A program made the position numbers and the translations under genes. The notes below the pieces were generated by a model. It was not told where the DNA came from and ran no database searches. It was given only the letters and a program-made list of their open reading frames with translations. This document shows, one piece after another, positions 1 through 5,753 of a stretch of 9,563 nucleotides of DNA. The first letter of the stretch is position 1. Each line of letters starts with the position of its first letter. Source of the DNA: Nitrosomonas sp. (GTDB lineage: Bacteria > Pseudomonadota > Gammaproteobacteria > Burkholderiales > Nitrosomonadaceae); the NCBI GenBank assembly GCA_003514765.1, contig DOOY01000187.1, positions 1-9,563 of the forward strand, written 5' to 3'.

Positions 1-1872
1 TTGTCCATTCCGATTGACGCTGCTGGTAATTTGGGCGCTACAGAATGGGAAGCCGGTTCGGTTTCACTTGCGCCCGCTGTTGTTAATCCTGTAACGCGTG
101 TTGTGATTACCAAAGGTAATACCGATGGCGTTGCATTTGAATATGTCAATCTGACGGCCGCTCAGAAAGCCTTGCTTGATAAAAATGCTGCAGGCAGTGT
201 CGATAATTGCGGCCCTGAAAGAATTACTTTTTTACGTGGTGGCAGTACGCATGAGGCGGCGGGTGGAACATTCAGTTGTGCGAGCGCGTCAACCGTGAAT
301 AAATTCCGGACGCGCACTACGAGTAAGCTTGGAGATATTGTTAACTCCGGTCCTTTCTATGTGGGTAAACCCAGCGCTGGTTACTCCGATGTAGACCATC
401 CTGGGTATGCTGCATTCAGTGTTGCATATAAGAATCGTCTTCCAATTGTTTATGTTGGCGCCAATGACGGCATCTTGCATGGTTTTAATGCTTGTATCCC
501 CGGTGTTACTGTGGGTTGTAGTGCCGCGGATGCTGGCAAAGAATTGATAACGTATATTCCCAGTATGGTTTATGACAATTTAAGCAGATTGACTGACAAA
601 GATTATCATTCTGGACACCGCTACTTTGTCGATGGTTCTCCCATGGTAGCTGATGCATATATCGGTGCTACGCCAAGTTGGAAAAGCGTACTTATCGGCA
701 GCCTGAATGGTGGTGGCAAGGGTTTTTATGCGTTAGATGTGACTAATCCGTCGGATACATCGCAATCAGCGCCTACGTTTACTGCCGCTAATGCTGCTAA
801 TTTGGTTCTTTGGGAATTTTCAGATGCCGATGATGCCGACATGGGCTACAGCTACAACCAGCCGCCTGTAAATCCATTTACCGGTCAAGCCAAACAAATT
901 GTGAAGATGGAAAATGGTCAGTGGGCAGTTGTTGTCGGCAATGGATATAACAGTGATAGCGGCAAAGCAGTGCTTTATATTCTTTTCCTGACAGGCGGAG
1001 AAGACGGTAGTTGGACACTCGGTGCAGATTATATCAAGCTTGTAGCCGATGCAGGCCCTGGTAATGGTCTCTCAACACCGGTGCCATTCGACTCAAGTGG
1101 GAATGGCTTAGTCGATGTCATTTACGCGGGTGATATCAAGGGCAATATATGGAAATTTGATGTGAGTTCTGCTGCGCCTTTGAGCTGGAATGTGGCGATC
1201 GGTGGTCTGCCATTATTTTCGTCAGGAACCAGTAAGCCCATTATTGCGCCGCCAGCTATCAGTCTGCATCCAAGTGGCGGGCAGTTGGTTTTATTTGGTA
1301 CAGGTAAGTATTTAGAAACAGGCGACACTACAAATACTGATGTCCAAACTATTTATGGGATCTGGGATCATAATACTTCAACAACAGTCAATGTTGGAGA
1401 ATTGGTGCAACAAGTAATCACAGATGCTTCGGTCAGAGCAGCTACGCAGAATCCAGTATCTTATTCAGCAACGACAAAAGGTTGGTACTTTAATTTGCCT
1501 TTGAGCGGTGAACGATTGACAGGTGTTCCCGGTTTAGAGGATGGTCTTTTTACTTTTGCAACCATCATTCCTTCCACATCGCCATGTGACTTTGGTGGAA
1601 GAGGATTTGTAAATACAGTTGATTTCTTAACTGGGGGGATGCTTCCCTTTCCTGCATTTGATATTAATAGAAATGGCATTATTGGATTTAATGACGGTTT
1701 GTCAGCTGGTGTGGAGATAGGTTTTTCTGTTGGTGGTGTAACACGGATTAGAGGGCACCTGGATGATGTCCTGGTATCTTCAAGGGCAGATGGTACGCTA
1801 ATCAAAACACCTGCCACAAAAGGGCCTGCGGGACTTCGCGGGCGAATCACCTGGCGTGAACTCATACAATAA
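1..1872 (+). CDS. pilY1: PilY1-type pilus tip/assembly protein, C-terminal part (5' end outside window)
   Basis: PilY1/PilC proteins sit at the tip of type IV pili or in the outer envelope and take part in pilus extension, adhesion and surface sensing. The 623 visible codons match the conserved C-terminal beta-propeller region of that family. Seen here are KLGDIVNSGP (residues 109-118, the family's LGDI block), VYVGANDGILHGF (150-162), a Ca2+-loop-like DSSGNGLVD (364-372) followed by YAGDIKGNIWKFD, and a closing GRITWREL. A second 12-residue EF-hand-like loop, DINRNGIIGFND, lies at 554-565. The frame is open to the first base and PilY1 proteins are usually well over 1000 residues. The TTG at position 1 is therefore an internal codon, and the N-terminal adhesin-like part and signal peptide lie upstream. 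The next gene, a prepilin 94 bases downstream on the same strand, fits a minor-pilin operon ending pilY1-pilE. The TAA stop is at 1870-1872. The family call is firm; the exact role is inferred from homologues. Confidence 0.93.
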   Translation: MSIPIDAAGNLGATEWEAGSVSLAPAVVNPVTRVVITKGNTDGVAFEYVNLTAAQKALLDKNAAGSVDNCGPERITFLRGGSTHEAAGGTFSCASASTVNKFRTRTTSKLGDIVNSGPFYVGKPSAGYSDVDHPGYAAFSVAYKNRLPIVYVGANDGILHGFNACIPGVTVGCSAADAGKELITYIPSMVYDNLSRLTDKDYHSGHRYFVDGSPMVADAYIGATPSWKSVLIGSLNGGGKGFYALDVTNPSDTSQSAPTFTAANAANLVLWEFSDADDADMGYSYNQPPVNPFTGQAKQIVKMENGQWAVVVGNGYNSDSGKAVLYILFLTGGEDGSWTLGADYIKLVADAGPGNGLSTPVPFDSSGNGLVDVIYAGDIKGNIWKFDVSSAAPLSWNVAIGGLPLFSSGTSKPIIAPPAISLHPSGGQLVLFGTGKYLETGDTTNTDVQTIYGIWDHNTSTTVNVGELVQQVITDASVRAATQNPVSYSATTKGWYFNLPLSGERLTGVPGLEDGLFTFATIIPSTSPCDFGGRGFVNTVDFLTGGMLPFPAFDINRNGIIGFNDGLSAGVEIGFSVGGVTRIRGHLDDVLVSSRADGTLIKTPATKGPAGLRGRITWRELIQ

Positions 1873-1966
1873 TAAGTACAGAATCTGGCATGTTTCTGTG
1901 ATGAATTGTCTATATCAAATTATGTTGCTGACAGTGCAATAAATGAAAAAATTAAGGTAAATTGAT
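1873..1966 (+). promoter_or_regulatory. pilY1-pilE gap with pilE ribosome-binding site
   Basis: This is a short AT-rich gap within a likely operon. AAGGT at 1954-1958 lies 8 bases before the pilE ATG and is a reasonable Shine-Dalgarno sequence. I see no stem-loop followed by a T-run that would end pilY1 transcription, so read-through into pilE is likely. No convincing sigma-70 pair was found. A TGGCA at 1886-1890 recalls the -24 box of sigma-54 promoters, but GC is missing at the -12 spacing. Confidence 0.5.
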
Positions 1967-2398
1967 ATGAAAAGAAATGTTAAGTCAAGAAACTTAATGG
2001 GTTTTACGCTGATTGAGTTAATGATAGCGATAGCTATTGTAGGCATTATTGCCGCTGTCGCTTTGCCTTCTTACCAGAACTATGTAAGACAGTCCAACCG
2101 GGCCGTGGCCAAGGCAATACTTCACGAAAACGCTCAGTTTATGGAGCAGTTTTACACAGAAAACAATCGATATGATCAAGACTCTGGTGGCAATGCTGTT
2201 GCACTGCCAATCATTCAGTCACCAAGAACGGGAGCTGCTCAATACAACATTACACTCCAGCCTGTCGGTAACGCAACATTTACGCTGCAGGCAGTGCCGG
2301 CTGGCACAATGGTGGGTGACGTTTGTGGAACACTTACACTGACAAATACAGGGCTGCAGGGCGCCGGAGGTAATGTTGCGGATTGTTGGAATCGATAA
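1967..2398 (+). CDS. pilE: Type IV prepilin, PilE/ComP-like minor pilin
   Basis: This is a complete 143-residue type IV prepilin. It has a short basic leader (residues 1-12, MKRNVKSRNLMG), the prepilin peptidase site G12|F13 and FTLIE with Glu17 (the Glu5 of mature pilins). A hydrophobic helix (about 15-36) follows, ending in LPSYQNYVRQS. The C-terminal D-region is closed by Cys120 and Cys140, which should form a disulfide. The globular part (ENNRYD near 54-59, PRTGAAQYN near 86-94, GDVCGTLTLTNTG, ADCW at the end) resembles the PilE minor pilin/ComP DNA-receptor family rather than a major pilin. PilD should cleave and N-methylate it, and it should be inserted into the inner membrane before assembly. 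It follows pilY1 by 94 bases, which fits the usual minor-pilin operon. The start is supported by AAGGT 8 bases upstream and by leader length. Whether it primes pilus assembly or binds DNA during uptake cannot be decided from sequence alone. Confidence 0.93.
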   Translation: MKRNVKSRNLMGFTLIELMIAIAIVGIIAAVALPSYQNYVRQSNRAVAKAILHENAQFMEQFYTENNRYDQDSGGNAVALPIIQSPRTGAAQYNITLQPVGNATFTLQAVPAGTMVGDVCGTLTLTNTGLQGAGGNVADCWNR

Positions 2399-2428
2399 AT
2401 TTTTTATACGTATAACGTAATAATTTGG
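2399..2428. other. Convergent pilE/phoU junction
   Basis: The stop codons of pilE and phoU face each other across 30 AT-rich bases. A T6 run (2400-2405) and a 10-base palindrome TATACGTATA (2405-2414) are present. A weak interrupted fold is possible: ATACG 2406-2410 with CGTAT 2436-2440, and AATAA 2419-2423 with TTATT 2429-2433. Neither strand shows a GC-rich stem followed by a T-run, so an intrinsic terminator is possible but not supported. Confidence 0.3.
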
Positions 2429-3136
2429 TTATTCCCGTATCTTCCGTTCAATTTCTTCTGCTGTGACATGGCGTACGTCTTTTCCTTTTACCATGTATAC
2501 AACATATTCAGACATATTCTTTGCATGATCGCCAATTCGTTCAATTGCTTTGGCAACAAATAAAATTTCTATTGATGTGGATATTTTACGCGGATCTTCC
2601 ATCATAAATGTAATCAGCTGACGCATAATGGAACGGAATTCTTCATCGACGAACTCATCCTGACGTACAATTTGGGCAGCTGAATTTGGGTCCAATCGTG
2701 CGAAAGAATCAAGCGCTTTTTTTACCATGTCCATGGCAATACTGGCGACATGTTTGATTTCAGTAAAACGAGGTGTCTGTAATCGGTCTTTTGTATAAAT
2801 CAGTCTTGCCATGCGTGCAATTTTTTGCGCTTCATCTCCGATACGTTCGAGATCTGTAATGGTTTTGATAATCATCACAATCATACGTAAATCAACCGCG
2901 GTCGGTTGTCTGCGAACAATAATCTGGCTACAGATTTCATCAATTGCCACTTCCATTGCATTGACACGGTGATCGTATTCAATGACCTGGTCAATCAGTT
3001 CTTCATTGCCAGTCGTAAGTGCTTCCATGGCGCGCTCTATCTGTTCTTCCACAAAACCACCCATCTGTAAAACACGTGTGCGTGCTTCTTCAAGGTCAGC
3101 ATCAAATTGTTTAGAAAAGTGTTCTTTGTTAACCAT
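2429..3136 (-). CDS. phoU: Phosphate-signalling regulator PhoU
   Basis: PhoU is a cytoplasmic all-helical protein. In characterised bacteria it links the Pst phosphate transporter to the PhoR/PhoB two-component system and represses the Pho regulon when phosphate is ample. The 235-residue length is typical. The two tandem three-helix PhoU repeats each carry the family's metal-binding ExxGD-type motif, ERIGD at 97-101 and again at 199-203. The N-terminus (KEHFSKQFDADLEE) is also typical. The ATG is supported by AAGAAAGG on the minus strand (3143-3150), 6 bases upstream. It lies 64 bases downstream of rpiA on the same strand, so cotranscription is likely. A -10-like TATACT (3159-3164, minus) without a good -35 leaves an own promoter possible. 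No pst, phoB or phoR gene lies nearby, so its partners must be encoded elsewhere. Confidence 0.95.
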   Translation of the reverse strand: MVNKEHFSKQFDADLEEARTRVLQMGGFVEEQIERAMEALTTGNEELIDQVIEYDHRVNAMEVAIDEICSQIIVRRQPTAVDLRMIVMIIKTITDLERIGDEAQKIARMARLIYTKDRLQTPRFTEIKHVASIAMDMVKKALDSFARLDPNSAAQIVRQDEFVDEEFRSIMRQLITFMMEDPRKISTSIEILFVAKAIERIGDHAKNMSEYVVYMVKGKDVRHVTAEEIERKIRE

Positions 3137-3200
3137 GGCTTGCCTTTCTTAGACATGAAGTATATCTAAAGTGTGATGTGTAAATGTTGAAAACCAATTG
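3137..3200 (-). promoter_or_regulatory. rpiA-phoU gap with phoU ribosome-binding site
   Basis: The minus strand carries a strong AAGAAAGG Shine-Dalgarno sequence at 3143-3150. Just upstream is TATACT (3159-3164), which would serve as a -10 with a leader of about 16 bases, but no TTGACA-like -35 lies at 16-18 bases. A weak TTAGA/TCTAA inverted repeat (3149-3153, 3165-3169) flanks it. The ribosome-binding site is solid; the promoter is a guess. Confidence 0.4.
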
Positions 3201-3860
3201 CTAGAGAGACATTGTTTTGACGCCTTCGGTTGTACCTAATAATAAAATATCCGCGGCGCGTCGTGCAAAAAGACCATTTGTTACAATCCCTGTTATTTGG
3301 TTAAGTTTTGTTTCCAGCTCAACAGGGTTTAATATCTGTAAGCCGTGTACATCTAAAATGGCATTGCCGTTATCGGTAATAAAATTCTGCCGCAATGCAG
3401 GTTGACCACCTAATAACGTAATTTCGCGCGCTACATAACTGCGTGCCATTGGGATTACCTCTACGGGTAAGGGGAAGTTTCCGAGAATATTGACGAACTT
3501 GGTTTCATCGGTGATGCAGATAAATTTTTTAGCAACGGATGCTACAATTTTTTCGCGTGTGAGTGCGCCACCGCCACCTTTAGTCATATGTAAATGCTCA
3601 GTAATTTCATCTGCACCATCTACATAAACCGGTAGGTCGTCGACATTATTCAAGTCAATGACTTCAATGCCATGCGATTTAAGTCGTTTGGCGGTAGCAT
3701 CCGAACTGGCCACGGCTCCATCAATTTTATGTTTGATTTTGGCTAATTCATCAATAAAATAATTTGCTGTCGAACCCGTTCCTACACCAATAATACAACC
3801 TACAGGGACATGTTTGATAGCAGCTTCTGCAACTGCCCTTTTTTGTTCATCTTGTGTCAT
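3201..3860 (-). CDS. rpiA: Ribose-5-phosphate isomerase A
   Basis: RpiA interconverts ribose 5-phosphate and ribulose 5-phosphate in the cytoplasm. The reaction serves the non-oxidative pentose phosphate pathway, nucleotide synthesis and, in autotrophs, regeneration of ribulose 1,5-bisphosphate. The protein is 219 residues, the same length as I recall for E. coli RpiA. It keeps the phosphate-binding GVGTGSTA (25-32), SSDAT (52-56), the active-site YVDGADE (79-85, with Asp81 and Asp84), [10 protein letters not shown] (94-103, with Lys94 and the catalytic base Glu103), and [10 protein letters not shown] (132-141). These residues fall at the E. coli numbering with no shift, which fixes the ATG start although no Shine-Dalgarno sequence is visible before it. 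phoU follows 64 bases downstream on the same strand. mutL is divergent, sharing a 78-base upstream region. The assignment is secure. Confidence 0.97.
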   Translation of the reverse strand: MTQDEQKRAVAEAAIKHVPVGCIIGVGTGSTANYFIDELAKIKHKIDGAVASSDATAKRLKSHGIEVIDLNNVDDLPVYVDGADEITEHLHMTKGGGGALTREKIVASVAKKFICITDETKFVNILGNFPLPVEVIPMARSYVAREITLLGGQPALRQNFITDNGNAILDVHGLQILNPVELETKLNQITGIVTNGLFARRAADILLLGTTEGVKTMSL

Positions 3861-3938
3861 TGTCTATAATTATCAACTAAAATTAATATAATGCCTGTAG
3901 ATCATTATAATGTTTATGTTTTGTAATTGTACAATTTT
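3861..3938. promoter_or_regulatory. Divergent rpiA/mutL promoter region
   Basis: These 78 very AT-rich bases separate the rpiA start (minus) from the mutL ATG (plus). TATAAT occurs three times on the plus strand (3865-3870, 3887-3892, 3906-3911) and once on the minus strand (complement of ATTATA at 3904-3909). The last plus copy and the minus copy overlap almost fully, so the two promoters may compete for one site. None has a good TTGACA at the usual 16-18 bases. The best minus-strand partner, TTGTAC (3929-3934), sits 19 bases away. Neither gene shows a Shine-Dalgarno sequence. That promoters lie here follows from the divergent layout; which hexamers are used is inference. Confidence 0.5.
3925..3936. 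repeat. 12-base perfect palindrome next to mutL start
   Basis: AATTGTACAATT is a perfect palindrome ending 2 bases before the mutL ATG, so it occupies the place where a ribosome-binding site would be. It could be an operator for a dimeric repressor or a small RNA hairpin. A 12-base palindrome is expected a couple of times by chance in 9.5 kb, so only its position makes it notable. Confidence 0.35.
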
Positions 3939-5744
3939 ATGGCGACTATTAAGCCCCTTCCGGAATTATTAATTAATCAAATCGCGGCTGGAGAAGTTGT
4001 TGAACGCCCGGCTTCAGCGCTCAAAGAAATTATAGAAAACAGCATTGATGCCGGTGCAACCAGGATTACTGTGCAGCTTTTGCAAGGTGGCATCAAACAG
4101 ATACGTATTGCCGATGATGGTATCGGGATTGCCAAAGATGAGTTGGTAGCCGCATTGACGCGTCACAGTACAAGCAAGATCAGTACTTTGGAAGATTTAC
4201 AGAATATTACGAGCTTAGGGTTCCGGGGTGAAGCGCTCGCCAGTATTTCAGCTATTTCAACCCTAACATTGACAAGTCAAAAAGCAGGTCAGATTCATGC
4301 ATGGCAAGTACAGGTCGATGGCAAGTCAATTACGCAACCTCAGCCAGCTTCTTTAACCAAAGGAACAGTAGTGGATGCACATAATTTATATTCAAATATT
4401 CCTGCAAGACGGAAATTCCTGAAAACTGAAGCTACTGAATATGTGCACTGTGAAGAAGTCATTAAGCGTATGGCTTTGGTACAGCCGGATATTGAGTTTT
4501 CTCTTCATCATAACGGTAAGCTTCGCCATCAATTTCGTATCGCGGATATATTGCAGCGCATTGAATCGGTGTTGGGCGGTGAATTTATACAGTCAGTTTC
4601 GCCCATAAATGAGCGAGCTGCTGACATACGTATTCATGGTGTTGTTGCCTTACCAGCTTATTCACGCGCATCACGTGATAAGCAATATTTTTTTGTAAAT
4701 AACCGGTTTGTACGCGATAAACTGATATCACATGCAATACGGGAAGCGTATCGGGATGTGCTGCATTTGGATCGCTATCCCAGTTTTGTCTTGTTTCTGG
4801 AAATAAATCCTGCTGATGTGGATGTCAACGTGCATCCGACAAAAACAGAAATCCGGTTCCGCGATCCACGCGCTTTGCATCAATTCATTTTTCATTCCAT
4901 CAATAAATCATTGTCTGCGCCATCCCGAGAAGTGCAAACTGGTTTGACGGATACCATTATTGCTAAATCTATTCCACATTATCCGAAACATCATTCGACT
5001 AACGCAGAGAAAATCGCGCAATCGACGGGATTTTATCAATCTTTATTTGGTGCTGAAGATAAGGAACTCAATATTCCTGGTGCAGACATAGAAATGAAAA
5101 CGCCTCTAAAGCGCGAAGAATCGGAAATGCTAGCTCCAATAGCGAATGAAAAACAGAATTTTCCACCGCTTGGTTTTGCATTGGGACAATTGCACGGTGT
5201 TTACATACTGGCGCAAAACAATAATGGTTTAATTATTGTGGACATGCATGCTGCGCATGAACGGGTTATGTATGAAAAACTGAAGACAGCGATGGATGCT
5301 CATGATTGGGCGTCGCAACCACTTTTGATACCGGTTACATTTCAAGCGGATCGTGCAGATGTTGTATTTGTTGAAGAAAATCTGGAGGTGTTTGAGCAAG
5401 TCGGATTTGAGCTTGCAGTGTTATCTCCTACCACGTTAGCAGTTCGTGCGGTGCCGGCGATGTTGCAAAAAGCTGATGTCGTCAAACTTATTTATGACTT
5501 GTTGGGCGAAATGCGTGATTATGGCGCCAGTCAGGTTCTGACGGCCAAGCGTAATGAAATGCTTGCAACAATGGCTTGTCATGGCGCGGTTCGCGCTAAC
5601 AGAATGTTGACAATTGCTGAAATGAATGCATTGCTGCGCGAAATGGAAGCAACTGAGCGTGCTGATCAATGCAATCATGGGAGGCCAACCTGGTTTGAAA
5701 TGAGTATGGCAGGCCTGGATAAAATGTTTATGCGAGGAAAGTAA
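3939..5744 (+). CDS. mutL: DNA mismatch repair protein MutL, endonuclease-type
   Basis: MutL links mismatch recognition by MutS to strand removal. The 601-residue protein has the N-terminal GHKL ATPase: ENSIDAGA with Asn34, DDGIG (59-63), TSKI (78-81), GFRGEAL (94-100). The transducer domain follows, with HPTK ending at Lys302. A variable linker (about 325-405) leads to the C-terminal dimerisation domain. The latter carries DMHAAHERVMYE (435-446), which fits the nuclease motif DQHA(X)2E(X)4E, plus ACHGAVRA (546-553), CNHGRPT (578-584) and a terminal FMR (597-599), the remaining metal-site motifs of nicking MutL proteins. E. coli MutL lacks these. I chose ATG 3939 because MATIKPLP is the usual N-terminus; an in-frame TTG at 3927 would add four residues. 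Neither start has a visible Shine-Dalgarno sequence. It is divergent from rpiA and convergent with the downstream kinase gene, 9 bases between stops. miaA, a common neighbour of mutL, is absent. Confidence 0.97.
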   Translation: MATIKPLPELLINQIAAGEVVERPASALKEIIENSIDAGATRITVQLLQGGIKQIRIADDGIGIAKDELVAALTRHSTSKISTLEDLQNITSLGFRGEALASISAISTLTLTSQKAGQIHAWQVQVDGKSITQPQPASLTKGTVVDAHNLYSNIPARRKFLKTEATEYVHCEEVIKRMALVQPDIEFSLHHNGKLRHQFRIADILQRIESVLGGEFIQSVSPINERAADIRIHGVVALPAYSRASRDKQYFFVNNRFVRDKLISHAIREAYRDVLHLDRYPSFVLFLEINPADVDVNVHPTKTEIRFRDPRALHQFIFHSINKSLSAPSREVQTGLTDTIIAKSIPHYPKHHSTNAEKIAQSTGFYQSLFGAEDKELNIPGADIEMKTPLKREESEMLAPIANEKQNFPPLGFALGQLHGVYILAQNNNGLIIVDMHAAHERVMYEKLKTAMDAHDWASQPLLIPVTFQADRADVVFVEENLEVFEQVGFELAVLSPTTLAVRAVPAMLQKADVVKLIYDLLGEMRDYGASQVLTAKRNEMLATMACHGAVRANRMLTIAEMNALLREMEATERADQCNHGRPTWFEMSMAGLDKMFMRGK

Positions 5745-5753
5745 GTGATACTG

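Noticed and set aside
1461..1865. 134-residue open frame on the minus strand inside pilY1.
   Set aside because: It lies opposite well-conserved PilY1 coding sequence and resembles no protein I know; it is a shadow frame.
1886..1900. TGGCATG-like element upstream of pilE that recalls a sigma-54 -24 box.
   Set aside because: The GC needed at the -12 position is missing, and pilE probably reads through from pilY1.
1943..1960. Five-codon reading frame ATG AAA AAA TTA AGG TAA just before pilE, overlapping its ribosome-binding site.
   Set aside because: It has no ribosome-binding site of its own in view and is too short to tell from chance in an A-rich stretch; a leader-peptide role cannot be supported.
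2405..2414. Palindrome TATACGTATA between pilE and phoU.
   Set aside because: Ten-base palindromes are frequent by chance in AT-rich DNA, and no T-run in the right place makes it a terminator.
3927..3938. TTG at 3927 as the mutL start.
   Set aside because: The four extra residues are not part of the conserved MutL N-terminus, which begins at the ATG at 3939.
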